Positions 8,201-16,991 are shown, counted from the stretch's first letter. The stretch: DNA of 64,000 bases from Catenulispora acidiphila DSM 44928 (GCF_000024025.1 NC_013131.1:9156229-9220228); one strand, 5' to 3'. The notes: generated by a model not told the origin, from the sequence alone. Numbers and translations: made by a program.

Positions 8201-10213
8201 CTCCTGGAAGCGGGTGCGCGCGGCCTCGTCCATGCCGTACTCGGCGATCGAGGCCGGGTCGCAGCGCAGCCCGAAGTCGTAGATGCGCGAGTCCGGCTGG
8301 TTCGGGGTGTCGATCTCCAGGTCGTAGGGGAACTCGTCGACGACCTCGACGCCCATGCGCTGGAAGACCGGCAGCACCTCGGCCAGCGAGACCGAGGAGC
8401 CGACGCGGTAGATACGGAAGCGGCGGTCGCCGGGAGCTGAGTCGACCTCCTCGTACAGCCGCACCGCGCTGCCCTCGCCGGAGGCCTTGAGCCCTTCCAG
8501 GACCTTGACGTCGGCGACCGCCATCTCCGGGCGCTCTTCGGCCTTGTACGCCTCGGGCAGCGCCGCGCCGTAGGCCTCGCGCAGCTCGCGCGCCTGCGCC
8601 TCGCCGAAGTCGCCGAGCAGGGCGTCGGCGAAGTCGTCGTCCCAGGTGCGGGTGGCGGCGGCCAGCTTGGACTCGATGGCGTCGGCGTCGGCGTCGGCCA
8701 GCGCGGTGCCCGGGGCGACGCGCACCACGAAGTGCAGACGGGTCAGCACCGACTCGGTGTTGCGCACCGTGTAGTCGATGACCGCGCCGTTCAGCTCCCG
8801 CATCAGGATGTCCTGCATGTGCAGCCGGGTCACCGTGTCGTACCGGTCGCGGGGCAGGTACACCAGCGCCGAGTAGAACCGGCCGTAGGCCTCCTTACGC
8901 AGGAACAGCCGCAGCCGGCGGCGCTCCTGCAGCTGGGAGACCGCGATCGAGATCTCGGCCAGCTCTGCGGTCGGGATCTGGAACAGCTCGTCGCGCGGAT
9001 AGGTCTCCAGGATCTGGAGCAGTTCCTTGCCGGAGAAGGAGTTCTGGTCGAAGCCTGACTCGGCCAGCACCGCGCGCACCTTGCGCTGCACCACCGGGAT
9101 GCGCAGAACCGACTCGGTGTAGGCGGGGGCGGCGAACAGGCCCAGGTAGCGGCGCTCGCCGACCACGTTGCCCTCGGCGTCGAACTTCTTCACACCCACG
9201 TAGTCCAGGTAAGCCGGACGGTGCACGGTGGAGCGGGTGTTGGCCTTGGTCAGCACCAGCAGCCGGGCCTCGCGGGCCTTGGCGCGGGCGTCCGGGCCGA
9301 GCTTGGAGAAGCTCTGCGACATCGGCTGGTCGCCGCGCAGGATGCCCAGGCCCGTGCCGGGGACGGCGCGCAGCGTCTCCTCGCCGTTCTCGTCGGTCGT
9401 CAGGTCGTACTCGCGGTAGCCCAGGAATGCGAAGTGGTCCTCGGCCAGCCAGCGCAGCAGGTCCGAGGCGTCGGCCAGCTCCTCGGTGCGCACCGGCGGC
9501 TTCTGCTGGTCCGAGGCCGGGTGCAGGTCCTCGGCCAGGGACAGCGCGTTGGCCCGCATCTTCGGCCAGTCCTCGACCGCCTCGCGCACGTCGCGCAGCA
9601 CCCGCTGCAGGTCGGCCTCGATCTCGGCGTAGCGCGTGCCGTCGGCGTCCTCGCGCGGGGACAGCCGGTCGATCTCGATGTGGATCCAGGACTCGACGGT
9701 CACGTCCGGGCCGGACTTGTCCTGGTCCGGCGCCAGGATCTCCAGCAGGTCGCCGGCCAGGTCGCGCCGGACGTGCATGACCGGGTGGATGATCACGTGG
9801 ATGCCGCGGTCCTGGCGGGACAGCTCGGAGGTCACCGAGTCCACCAGGAACGGCATGTCGTCGGTGATGATCTCGACCACGGTGTGCCCGCTGGACCAGC
9901 CGGTGGTCTCCACGGTCGGGGTGTGCACCCGCACCTTCGCCGTACCCTGCGGCCGGGCGGCGGCCTGCGCCGCGTGCGACAGCGCCGCGGAGCGGATGTC
10001 CTTGGCGGCCGTGCCGATCAGGTCCTCGGGAGCCGCGTGGCGGTAGTACTCGTCGAGGTAGGCCTCCATGGCGCCGTCGCCGCGCGCCGGCATCAGCACC
10101 GCGGCCGAGGCGCCGCCCCCGGCGTCGGTCGTGGGTCTGGCCGCCTGGCTCAGCAGGTCGTCCTTCGCCTGATCGAGCTTGCCCAGTTTCGCACCTGTAT
10201 ACGTGCTCTGCAT
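5243..10213 (-). CDS. gdh: NAD-specific glutamate dehydrogenase, large (180-kDa) class
   Basis: A 1,656-residue enzyme, the length of the Streptomyces clavuligerus NAD-GDH class. It deaminates glutamate to 2-oxoglutarate and ammonia with NAD+. The long N-terminal third carries the regulatory ACT-like regions of the family. The catalytic core begins near residue 848 (ARGGLRWSDR), with the substrate lysine region KGGFYAKNLP shortly after. The nucleotide-binding loop GVGDMSGDVFGNG is near residue 1,020. The start is the ATG opening MQSTYTGAK. The next gene upstream on the same strand is tryptophan 2,3-dioxygenase, so both nearby genes deal with amino-acid catabolism, but 148 bases separate them and they may be independent. 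Confidence 0.96.
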   Translation of the reverse strand: MQSTYTGAKLGKLDQAKDDLLSQAARPTTDAGGGASAAVLMPARGDGAMEAYLDEYYRHAAPEDLIGTAAKDIRSAALSHAAQAAARPQGTAKVRVHTPTVETTGWSSGHTVVEIITDDMPFLVDSVTSELSRQDRGIHVIIHPVMHVRRDLAGDLLEILAPDQDKSGPDVTVESWIHIEIDRLSPREDADGTRYAEIEADLQRVLRDVREAVEDWPKMRANALSLAEDLHPASDQQKPPVRTEELADASDLLRWLAEDHFAFLGYREYDLTTDENGEETLRAVPGTGLGILRGDQPMSQSFSKLGPDARAKAREARLLVLTKANTRSTVHRPAYLDYVGVKKFDAEGNVVGERRYLGLFAAPAYTESVLRIPVVQRKVRAVLAESGFDQNSFSGKELLQILETYPRDELFQIPTAELAEISIAVSQLQERRRLRLFLRKEAYGRFYSALVYLPRDRYDTVTRLHMQDILMRELNGAVIDYTVRNTESVLTRLHFVVRVAPGTALADADADAIESKLAAATRTWDDDFADALLGDFGEAQARELREAYGAALPEAYKAEERPEMAVADVKVLEGLKASGEGSAVRLYEEVDSAPGDRRFRIYRVGSSVSLAEVLPVFQRMGVEVVDEFPYDLEIDTPNQPDSRIYDFGLRCDPASIAEYGMDEAARTRFQEAFTAIWTGRAENDRFNTLVPLAGLTWRQVVILRAYVKYLRQGGMTSSQELVESVVANNRRVARLLVKLFEAKFSPAYSHETPELWESIVEEIDAALDNVQSLDEDRILRSLLKVIQATLRTNYFQTGADGEPKTYVSFKLDPHAVPDLPAPLPKFEIWVYSPQVEGVHLRFGKVARGGLRWSDRREDFRTEILGLVKAQMVKNSVIVPVGSKGGFYAKNLPDPSVDRDAWLAEGVSSYKTFISGLLDITDNLVSGEVVPPAGVVRHDGDDTYLVVAADKGTATFSDIANGLAIDYGFWLGDAFASGGSVGYDHKGMGITARGAWESVKRHFRELGVDTQSEEFTAVGVGDMSGDVFGNGMLLSEHIHLIAAFDHRHIFLDPDPEAAESFAERQRMFNLPRSSWADYDTGKISAGGGVYPRSAKSIPISPQVRQALGLGSSVLRMAPNELLNAILKAPVDLFWNGGIGTYVKASSQSHAEVGDKANDAIRINGSELQARVVGEGGNLGFTQLGRIEYAASGGPGNEGGRINTDAIDNSAGVDTSDHEVNIKILLDQAVHAGDLTVKQRNKVLAEQTDEVARLVLRDNIDQNIALANAQWQAPELIDAHGRLMRRLAKDGLLDRGLEFLPNDKQLADRRAAGRGLTQPELSVLLAYVKIVLADELFASSLPDDPYYVERLANYFPTPLRGTYRNLMDSHPLRREIITTQVVNDLVNAAGITFAFRMREESGAAADQIARAYSAANEVFDMGGYLTAIEDLDNKVSAAVQTSMRMEIRRLTQRASRWFLQSRRHPLDIPAQIEQLREGVRDIAAHLPKLLKGPHLTRYQEQREDLIIAGVPGELASAVAGMSSIFGALDIVETARATDKPVLDVADVYFDLADRMGIAAIQQKIVELPRVDRWQTMARAALRDELYASHAGLTAALLASGTEDDTPEQRYEAWLDKDRAAVERSRTVLDEIMATETYDLATLSVAMRTISAILRATSM

Positions 10214-10361
10214 GGCCGTGTGAACTCTATTCTGTCGCGCGCCGTTGCGTGACTAAGTGGTTTCCGAGGGGACTCGCGCTACTGCGTGTGAAGTTGTCGA
10301 GCTGGGCCGGCGCGCATGGGGTCATACACGAGAAGACGACAGACACGCCGAAAAGTCACGT

Positions 10362-11243
10362 CTAGAGGAAGCTTCTGAGCTCCCACAGGAGCGGGAAGTA
10401 GTGCAAGCCGAGACGAGAACGCAGGTAGGGCGCGCCGGTCGAGCCGCCGGTTCCGGACTTGGTGCCGATCTGGCGCTCGACCATCCTCACGTGCCGGGCG
10501 CGCCACAGCGCGGCGGCCTCGTCGTGGTCGAGCAGCGCCTCGGAGAGCTCCCACAGCTCGCCGTAGCCGTCGCGGTCGCGGGCCACCTTGACCAGCGAGT
10601 CACGCAGTTCGTCGTCGGAGGCGGCGGGCAGGCCGGCCTGGGACACGGCGTGCACGAAGCCGTCCCACAGGCTCGGGGCGTCCAGCCGGTCGGCCAGGCG
10701 CTGCTGCTCGGCCTCGGTCAGACCGCGGAAGCGCTTGAGATAGGTCGGGTCCTTCGCGCCGGAGGCGAACTCCAGCTCGCGGAACTGCGCGGACTGGAAG
10801 CCCGAAGCCGGGGACAGCAGCTCGCGGAAGACCAGGAAGTCCTGGGGAGTCATGGTCTCCAGGACGGCGATCTGCCGGATCAGCACATCCTCGATCGTCG
10901 CGACCCGCTTGAGCAGGTGTTTGGCCCACCACAGCCGGCCGCCGAACATCGCCTCGGTGGCGGCGTCGACTTCGTGCAGGAGCTGCTTGAACCACAGCTC
11001 GTACACCTGGTGGATGGTGATGAACAGGAGTTCGTCGTGCGCCGGCGGATCCGATTCCAGGACCTGGGCGGACAACAGCTGCTCCAGCCGGAGGTACGAG
11101 CCGTAGGTAAGCTTCGCCCCCTCCTCGCCGAAGTGGTGGCTGGTGACCGTGTCTTGTTCCCCGAACGGCACAGCGTCGCCGAAATCGGAGGAGGCGCCTA
11201 CAGGACAGCCGACGACGCTGTCGGCTGACGGTTCTTTCGTCAC
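10362..11243 (-). CDS. kynA: Tryptophan 2,3-dioxygenase
   Basis: A 293-residue haem enzyme that opens the indole ring of tryptophan to N-formylkynurenine, the first step of the kynurenine pathway. Signature stretches include LTYGSYLRLEQLL, HDELLFITIHQVYELWFKQL (haem and substrate contacts) and the C-terminal GTGGSTGAPYLR. I placed the start at the GTG opening VTKEPSAD; the longer open frame upstream has atypical composition. No other kynurenine gene lies next to it: the neighbours are glutamate dehydrogenase and a GNAT. Confidence 0.95.
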   Translation of the reverse strand: MTKEPSADSVVGCPVGASSDFGDAVPFGEQDTVTSHHFGEEGAKLTYGSYLRLEQLLSAQVLESDPPAHDELLFITIHQVYELWFKQLLHEVDAATEAMFGGRLWWAKHLLKRVATIEDVLIRQIAVLETMTPQDFLVFRELLSPASGFQSAQFRELEFASGAKDPTYLKRFRGLTEAEQQRLADRLDAPSLWDGFVHAVSQAGLPAASDDELRDSLVKVARDRDGYGELWELSEALLDHDEAAALWRARHVRMVERQIGTKSGTGGSTGAPYLRSRLGLHYFPLLWELRSFL

Positions 11244-11420
11244 GTGTGCCAGGCTACCGCCGCACGGGCGGGCGCCAAGCCCGCTTTGCGATGACGGAAT
11301 GGCAGCTCTTCGGCAATCCGCTGTACACCTTGGCCAGGCGCGGTAGGACTTCACACCAAAGCGGCGGGACTTGCCAACCGGCGGCCGGAACGGCTGCGTG
11401 TGGCAGCCGATCCGGTCGCG

Positions 11421-11909
11421 TCAGGTCAAGTCCCGGACCGCGATGCTCTGCCCGCCGGTGGTCTCGCCGGTCTCCTGGAAGCCCAGGCGTAGGTAGAAAT
11501 CCTGAGGACCCGCGGGCCCGGGGTGGTAGCTGACGAACATCCGCGTCCCGCCCCGGCGGCGGATCTCGGCGGCGACCTCCTCGACCGCGAACCGGCCGTG
11601 GCCGCGCTGCTGTTCGCTCTGCCCGATGTTCAGCCGCCAGAGCCCCGAGCGCAGGTCGGGGGTGGCGCCGGCGCCCTGCGTCCAGTCGACGTCGAGGAAG
11701 GCCATCAGGAAACCGACGACGCGGTCGCCGTCCAGGATCAGCCGCGGCCAGGCGGAGGCGCCGTAGACGTAGGCCTGCGCCAGCGACTTCATCACCGGCG
11801 CCACCAGGTGCTCCTGGTCCCGGCGAACCTTCACCGCCACGGCGGCGTCGAAGTTCTCCGGTGTCACCGGTACCAGTCGCAGCCCGGTGGCCGTCGCGGT
11901 CTCGCTCAT
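11421..11909 (-). CDS. GNAT family N-acetyltransferase
   Basis: A 162-residue acetyltransferase with the fold's typical features: a substrate-side strand ending in VVGFLMAF, an acetyl-CoA loop read as QRGHGRFAVEEV (the Q/RxxGxG/A motif, here QRGHGR), and a C-terminal DFYLRLGFQETGE strand. The closest general resemblance is to spermidine/spermine-type GNATs, but the substrate is unknown. The ATG at MSETATATG is preceded by AGGAGGGG nine bases upstream, which decides the start. It is a single gene downstream of a C-rich tract. Confidence 0.82.
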   Translation of the reverse strand: MSETATATGLRLVPVTPENFDAAVAVKVRRDQEHLVAPVMKSLAQAYVYGASAWPRLILDGDRVVGFLMAFLDVDWTQGAGATPDLRSGLWRLNIGQSEQQRGHGRFAVEEVAAEIRRRGGTRMFVSYHPGPAGPQDFYLRLGFQETGETTGGQSIAVRDLT

Positions 11910-11958
11910 CGTCCGATCCCCTCCTGAAGGTGGTCGTCGCACAGGCTAGCCACACGAC

Positions 11959-11994
11959 GACGGCGCGGCCCTGCCGAAGCAGCGCCGCGCCGTC
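11959..11994. terminator. Long hairpin between the ABC permease and the GNAT gene
   Basis: A nearly perfect inverted repeat: outer arms GACGGCGCGGC / GCCGCGCCGTC and an inner stem CTGC-CGAA-GCAG. It sits between two minus-strand genes and adjoins a run of G-tracts on that strand. It could terminate transcription from the ABC operon before the GNAT gene. No U-tract is seen. Confidence 0.45.
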
Positions 11995-12069
11995 CCCCGA
12001 TCCCCGTATTCCCCCCGATCCCCGTGTCCCCCGTGTCCCCCGATCCCCCGATCCCCGTGGTCCCCCCCG
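11994..12069. repeat. C-rich (minus-strand G-rich) degenerate tandem repeat
   Basis: About 75 bases made of repeated CCCCCGATCCCCGT and CCCCCGTGT-like units, giving ten or so C-runs of four or more. The minus strand, which is the coding sense of both neighbours, therefore carries many G-runs able to form G-quadruplexes. It lies just after the ABC permease stop and before the GNAT start. Confidence 0.8.
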
Positions 12070-12089
12070 GCTGCGAGCGGCGCGAGGCG

Positions 12090-14651
12090 TCAGCCGTCGG
12101 CCGCGATCGCCCGCAGCACGTTCATCCGCGAGGCCCGGAAGGCCGGCGCGAGCGCGGCCAGCAGGCCGACCACCGCGGCACCGAAGAAGACCGCGACGAT
12201 GGTGCCCACCGGGATGGCCAGGGTGCTGATACCGATCCCGGACAGCACCCGCTGCGCGGCCACTCCCCAGGCCAGACCCAGCCCGACACCCAGAGCCGCG
12301 CCGAACAGCGCTATCACCACCGACTCCAGGCGGATCATGCGGCGGGTCTTGCGGCGTCCCATACCGATCGCCCGGATCAGGCCGATCTCGCGGGTGCGCT
12401 CCACCACCGACAGCGCCAGGGTGTTGACCACGCCCAGGATCGCCACCACGATCGCCAGGCCCAGCAGCCCGTAGACCATGTTCAGCACGCCGCCGACCTG
12501 GTCGTGGATCAGCTTCTTGTAGTCGGTCTGGCTCTTGACCGTCACCTGCGGGAAGGGCGCCAGGCCGTCCTTGAGCGCCTGGTAGGCCTTGTCCTGCTGG
12601 CCCTTGTCGGCCTTGGCGAACAGCATCAGGTCGTCGGGCTGCGCCGAAGCCGGCAGCGACTTGCTCAGGGTGTCCAGGGAGATGTAGCCGTCACCGTGGT
12701 TGAACACTGTCTTGTCGCTCAGGATGGCCAGCACCGGCAGCTTGACCGGCGTGCCGCCGTGGACGGTGACGGTCACGACCGAGCCGACGCTCGCGTTGCG
12801 CGACTTGGCCTCGGCTGCCGGGATCGCGATGCCCGGCTTGGTGAACACCTCGGACAGCGAGCCCGCGGTGGTGGTGGCGTCGAAGTCCTGGACCATGGTC
12901 GGCGAGGCCGCCGCGATCTGCATCTTGCCGTCGCCGGAGGAGCCGGAGACCGTGGCGTCCAGGAACTTGTTCTCCGTGACGTGCGCCAGGCCCGGCGTCG
13001 CCTCGGTCTTGGCCAGCACCTCGGGGGTGATCACCAGACCGCCGTTGGTGGTGATGATGTAGTCGGCGCCGACGCTGCGGTCCATCTCGGCGGTCGCCGA
13101 GGTGACCAGCGAGGAGCCGACCACGGCCATCCCGGAGACCAGCGACAGCCCGATCATCAGGGCCGCGGCGGTGGCGCCGGTGCGGCGCGGGTTCCGCAGG
13201 GCGTTGCGTTGCGCCATGGTGCCGACCGAGCCGTAGGCCGCCGGCATCCAGACGCCGAGCACCCGGATCACCACGCCGGCCAGCAGCGGGCCGAGCAGGA
13301 TCGCGCCGATCAGGGTGACCAGCACGCCCAGGCCCAGCAGCAGCCCCCCGGCTGCCGAGGCGCCGTTGGCCGCGCCGCCGATCAGCGCCGCGGCGCCGCC
13401 GCCGATGATGGCCAGACCGATGCCGTTGCGCAGCCACGAGGACCGGCGGTCCCCCGGCGTCCCGGCGTCGCGCAGCGCCGCCATCGGCGTGATGCGGGCC
13501 GCGCGGCGGGCCGGGATCCAGACCGCGAGCAGGGTGACCAGCACGCCGACCGCGTAGCCGGCGATCACCGCGGTCGGGGTCACCGACATGTCGGAGGCCT
13601 GCAGGTTCATCCCGACGCCGTTCATGACGGCGATCAGGCCGTAGGCCAGGCCGGCGCCGGCGGCGATACCCAGGGAGGCGCCGATGACGCCGAGCAGCAG
13701 CGCCTCGAGCCGGACCGAGCGGTTGACCTGCCGGCGGCTGGCGCCCAGCGCCCGCAGCAGGCCCAGTTCGCGGGTGCGCTGCGCCACGAGCATCTGGAAG
13801 GTGTTGACGATCAGGAACGCGCCGACCATCAGCGAGATCCCGGCGAAGCCGAGCATCACGTACTTCATGAAGCCGATGAAGCCCACGCTGTTGCGGCCGT
13901 CGGCCTCCTGCTCGGCCCGGGTCTTCACGTCGTAGCCGGCGCCGAGCTTGGCGGACACCTCGGACTTGAGCGTGTCGTCGGCGGTGCCGGGCTTGGCGTC
14001 CAGGTCCACGCCGGTGAACACGCCGGGCTTGCCCAGCAGCTTGGTCTGCGCGGTGTTGGTGTCGAAGTAGAACAGCGTCTCGCCGGGGTTGGTGGTCCGG
14101 AAGGTCGCGATCCCGCTGACGGTCACCTGGAAGGTGCCGGCGTCGGTGCCGGTCACGACGCGCAGCGGCGAGCCGAGCGCCAGGTGCTTCTTGGCGGCGG
14201 TGTCCGCGTCGACGACGACGTCGCCGGGTCCGGCCGGCGGGCGGCCGGAGGTCAGATTCACCGCCGGGTGCGGCGTGGCGTACCAGTTCGCGCCGATGGT
14301 CGGGCCGCCGGCGGAGTTGGAGATGGCCTTGTTGTCCGCGCCGACCACGGCCAGGCGGTCGGTGGTGATGTCACCGTAGACGGCCTGCACGCCCGGCAGT
14401 GCCTTGACGCCGTCCAGCACGGAGGCCGAGACGGTCTGCTCCGGCGAGCCGGGCGCGGCGTCCTTGTCGACCTTGGCCGACACCGCGACGTCCGAGGCGG
14501 TGGTGGCGAACAGCCGGTCGAAGGTGGTGGTGATGGTCGAGGTGAACATCAGGGTGCCGGTGACGAACGCCACGCTCAGCACGACGGCGACCAGGGACAG
14601 CCACAGCCGGCCCTTGTGCGCGAAGAAATTGCGGCGGGATGCCTTCCACAT
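12090..14651 (-). CDS. ABC transporter permease, MacB/FtsX type, duplicated
   Basis: An 853-residue integral membrane protein with the architecture of actinobacterial FtsX-like permeases. It has an N-terminal membrane helix (LWLSLVAVVLSVAFV), a large extracytoplasmic MacB-type domain, three helices, then a second extracellular domain and a final three-helix FtsX block near the C-terminus (GLLGLAIVVAILGVVNTLAL). The start is ATG at MWKASRRNFF; upstream codons in the same frame are antisense-like. The gene follows its ATPase by 20 bases. Such exporters usually handle antibiotics, peptides or lipoproteins; the substrate here is unknown. Confidence 0.93.
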   Translation of the reverse strand: MWKASRRNFFAHKGRLWLSLVAVVLSVAFVTGTLMFTSTITTTFDRLFATTASDVAVSAKVDKDAAPGSPEQTVSASVLDGVKALPGVQAVYGDITTDRLAVVGADNKAISNSAGGPTIGANWYATPHPAVNLTSGRPPAGPGDVVVDADTAAKKHLALGSPLRVVTGTDAGTFQVTVSGIATFRTTNPGETLFYFDTNTAQTKLLGKPGVFTGVDLDAKPGTADDTLKSEVSAKLGAGYDVKTRAEQEADGRNSVGFIGFMKYVMLGFAGISLMVGAFLIVNTFQMLVAQRTRELGLLRALGASRRQVNRSVRLEALLLGVIGASLGIAAGAGLAYGLIAVMNGVGMNLQASDMSVTPTAVIAGYAVGVLVTLLAVWIPARRAARITPMAALRDAGTPGDRRSSWLRNGIGLAIIGGGAAALIGGAANGASAAGGLLLGLGVLVTLIGAILLGPLLAGVVIRVLGVWMPAAYGSVGTMAQRNALRNPRRTGATAAALMIGLSLVSGMAVVGSSLVTSATAEMDRSVGADYIITTNGGLVITPEVLAKTEATPGLAHVTENKFLDATVSGSSGDGKMQIAAASPTMVQDFDATTTAGSLSEVFTKPGIAIPAAEAKSRNASVGSVVTVTVHGGTPVKLPVLAILSDKTVFNHGDGYISLDTLSKSLPASAQPDDLMLFAKADKGQQDKAYQALKDGLAPFPQVTVKSQTDYKKLIHDQVGGVLNMVYGLLGLAIVVAILGVVNTLALSVVERTREIGLIRAIGMGRRKTRRMIRLESVVIALFGAALGVGLGLAWGVAAQRVLSGIGISTLAIPVGTIVAVFFGAAVVGLLAALAPAFRASRMNVLRAIAADG

Positions 14652-14671
14652 GGTCTTCTCCCCCGGCCGGA

Positions 14672-15505
14672 TCAGCGCTGCCCGGCGGCGTCGCCGCGCA
14701 GGTTCTGGTCGTGCACGGCGTGGCCGTGGGTGTCGAACTGCCGCATCCGGTCCAGGACCTTGTCGGCGGTCGGCGCGGCCATGTCGTCGACGATCCGGCC
14801 GTCGGCCAGGAACAGCACGCGGTCGGCGTAGGCGGCCGCGGACGGGTCGTGGGTGACCATGACGAAGGTCTGGCCCAGCTCGTCCACCGAGCGCCGCAGG
14901 AAGCCCAGGACCTCGGCGCCGCTGCGGGAGTCCAGGTTGCCGGTGGGCTCGTCGCCGAAGATGATCTCCGGCTGGCCGGCCAGGGCGCGGGCCACGGCCA
15001 CGCGCTGCTGCTGGCCGCCGGAGAGCTCGCTGGGGCGGTGCTTGAGCCGGGACTCCAGCCCGACGGTGCCGATCACCCGGTCCAGCCACGCCTTGTTCGG
15101 CTTGCGGCCGGCGATGTCCATCGGCAGCGTGATGTTCTCCGCCGCGTTCAGCGTGGGCAGCAGGTTGAAGGACTGGAAGATGAACCCGATCCGGTCCCGG
15201 CGCAGGTTGGTGAGCTCCTTGTCCTTCATGGAGGTGAGCTCGCTGGCCACGCCGTCGCGGCCGTAGATCCAGATCTTGCCCGCGCTGACCGAGTCCAGGC
15301 CGGCCAGGCAGTGCATGAGCGTGGACTTGCCGGACCCGGACGGGCCCATGATCGCGGTGAACCGGCCCCGCTCGATGTCGACGTCGACCTGGTCCAGCGC
15401 GACGACCGAGGTTTCCCCCTGGCCGTAGCGCTTGGTCACGGCCTGGGCGCGGGCGGCGGTGCCGACGGTTCGGTGGGTGACCGCGGCGTGTGCTGCCGTC
15501 GTCAT
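14672..15505 (-). CDS. ABC transporter ATP-binding protein, MacB/LolD type
   Basis: A 277-residue ATPase partner of the following permease. Walker A is GPSGSGKST, the signature is LSGGQQQRVA and Walker B is IIFGDEPTG. The N-terminal ~30 residues are an extension with no clear motif. The product belongs to the MacB/LolD/FtsE group, which powers FtsX-type permeases in export or mechanotransmission rather than uptake. Unlike the second exporter in this window, no regulator is adjacent. Confidence 0.94.
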   Translation of the reverse strand: MTTAAHAAVTHRTVGTAARAQAVTKRYGQGETSVVALDQVDVDIERGRFTAIMGPSGSGKSTLMHCLAGLDSVSAGKIWIYGRDGVASELTSMKDKELTNLRRDRIGFIFQSFNLLPTLNAAENITLPMDIAGRKPNKAWLDRVIGTVGLESRLKHRPSELSGGQQQRVAVARALAGQPEIIFGDEPTGNLDSRSGAEVLGFLRRSVDELGQTFVMVTHDPSAAAYADRVLFLADGRIVDDMAAPTADKVLDRMRQFDTHGHAVHDQNLRGDAAGQR

Positions 15506-15727
15506 GATCTTCCCCTCAGGTGGCTTGGAGCAGAGCTAGGTCGGTTGTCGATCGACGTCTTCAAGGCTGCCAGCCACGGCAGAGTCACCGCCACGGAGCC
15601 ACCAGGTGTCCAGCGGTGGGGTTAACCCCACCCGTCCGCTACCGGCCTGCTCTTAGCCTACGGAAGCGACCCTGGCCAGGCGCTTGGTTCGCGGGGCGAA
15701 CGACCTGCGGACGGCTCCGAGCCGGGG

Positions 15728-16375
15728 TCAGGACTCTTTGCGCAGACGCCTGGAGGCCATCCCGGCAGGGAACGCCGCGAGCCAGGTGAACAGCCCGGCG
15801 CCGGCCGAGACGGTGAGGGCGACCAGGACCGCGACCGCCGCGATCGCGATGGTCGCCCCGCAGTCGGCGATCATGCCGCGGGCGAAGCGGTCGGAGATGG
15901 GCCGGGCCTGCAGCCGCTCGTCGTTGCGGACGGTGAGGAAGAGCCCCAGCAGCAGCAGATTGATGGCGCCGACGGTGACCGCGTAGTAGACGACGGCCAA
16001 CGGTTCGTGCCCTCCGTAGTCCGACAGCAGCGCGGTCGGGAACGGCAGCAGCGCCACCAGCCCGAGCAGGAGCAGGGTCAGCCGCACCACGACGGTGTTG
16101 GTGCGCTTGACCAGCCGGAAGACGCGGTGATGGTCCAGCCACTGGCCGCCGATGATCGCGAAGCTGAGGGCGTAGGTGGCCAGCCGTGACCACGTTTCGT
16201 GCAGTGAGGACCGGAAGTGGTCGTGGTCCAGCCCGGACGGTACGGAGATGTTCAGGACGAGCAGGGTCATCGCGATCGCGAAGATCCCGTCGGCCAGTGT
16301 GATCAACCGATCCGGGCTCTGGACGGACCCCTCCGCATCCGGATCGTCCTCCGAGCTCTCGGGCACGGTCCCCAC
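15728..16375 (-). CDS. TMEM175/DUF1211 family membrane protein
   Basis: A 215-residue protein with about six hydrophobic helices. The first helix carries the family signature RLITLADGIFAIAMTLLVLN, close to the RxxxFSD motif of bacterial TMEM175 potassium channels; the Phe-Ser-Asp element reads Leu-Ala-Asp. Members conduct K+ across the cytoplasmic membrane, but bacterial paralogues are mostly uncharacterised, so channel function is inferred. It stands alone between the ABC exporter and the MarR gene, without an obvious operon partner. Confidence 0.8.
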   Translation of the reverse strand: MGTVPESSEDDPDAEGSVQSPDRLITLADGIFAIAMTLLVLNISVPSGLDHDHFRSSLHETWSRLATYALSFAIIGGQWLDHHRVFRLVKRTNTVVVRLTLLLLGLVALLPFPTALLSDYGGHEPLAVVYYAVTVGAINLLLLGLFLTVRNDERLQARPISDRFARGMIADCGATIAIAAVAVLVALTVSAGAGLFTWLAAFPAGMASRRLRKES

Positions 16376-16451
16376 CGTGGCATCCGGCCGGCGCGCCGCT
16401 CAGCCATTGCGCCGGCCGGCGGCGTGTCTCTCGGCCCTGTCTCTCAGTGCT

Positions 16452-16937
16452 TCAGTCCTGCTGAGCGCAGGTGTGGAAGTCGTCGCCGAACACCACAGGT
16501 ACCTGATTCGCCAGCACCAGCCGCTCGAGCAGCTTCGCGAGCTGCGCCTGCTCCTCGCCGGAGAGCACGGCCGGCAGTTCGGCGATGTGCTGCACGGTCT
16601 CGTCGTAGAACTCGGTAGCGACCTTGTCGCCTTCCTCGGTCAGGAAGACGCGGACGGCGCGGCCGTCGGTGCTGTCCGCCTCGCGCCGGACCAGGCCGCG
16701 GCGCAGGGAGCGGTCCACCAGACCGGTGAGGCTGGACTTGGCCAAGCCCAGGGTGCGGACGAGCTCGCCCATGCCGAAGCCCTCTTCGGGCTTGCCCATC
16801 AGGACACAGAGCAGCTGGCCCTGCTGGGAGGTGAGCTGGTGTTTGCGGGCGACTTGCTCATAGGTGGCGTCGACCAGGAAAGCGGAGCGGACCAGAGCGG
16901 TGACCACGCTCATATCGGCTTCTGGTTCCCGACCCAT
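16452..16937 (-). CDS. MarR family transcriptional regulator
   Basis: A 161-residue winged-helix regulator. The recognition helix region reads GMGELVRTLGLAKSSLTGLVDRSLRRGLVRRE, followed by the wing DSTDGRAVRVFLTEEG, a standard MarR arrangement. Helices at both ends should form the dimer interface. MarR proteins usually repress a neighbouring enzyme or pump and respond to small phenolic ligands. Here the flanking genes are a TMEM175-like protein and, across the tRNA, an alpha/beta hydrolase; the target is not evident. An alternative ATG eight codons downstream (MSVVTAL) is possible. Confidence 0.88.
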   Translation of the reverse strand: MGREPEADMSVVTALVRSAFLVDATYEQVARKHQLTSQQGQLLCVLMGKPEEGFGMGELVRTLGLAKSSLTGLVDRSLRRGLVRREADSTDGRAVRVFLTEEGDKVATEFYDETVQHIAELPAVLSGEEQAQLAKLLERLVLANQVPVVFGDDFHTCAQQD

Positions 16938-16961
16938 CACGGCTCCCGCATAAAAGAATGC

Positions 16962-16989
16962 GAGGCCCCTCAGATATCTGAGGGGCCTC
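16962..16989 (-). terminator. Palindromic terminator after tRNA-fMet (first copy)
   Basis: A perfect 28-base palindrome with arms GAGGCCCCTCAGAT lies 3 bases past the CCA end of the tRNA gene. On the minus strand it is followed by GCATTCTTTTATG, a T-rich run. This is the best-formed intrinsic terminator in this part of the window and should end the tRNA transcript ahead of the MarR gene. Confidence 0.7.
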
Positions 16990-16991
16990 AT

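Noticed and set aside
5453-8440. A 995-codon open frame on the plus strand, antisense to glutamate dehydrogenase
   Set aside because: It is a by-product of high GC3 codon use in the real gene; its translation is Val/Arg/Gly/Asp/His-rich with no family resemblance.
12024-14831. A 935-codon plus-strand frame antisense to the FtsX-type permease
   Set aside because: Low-complexity His/Gln/Asp/Arg/Gly product with no domains; the minus-strand permease has clear motifs and membrane helices.
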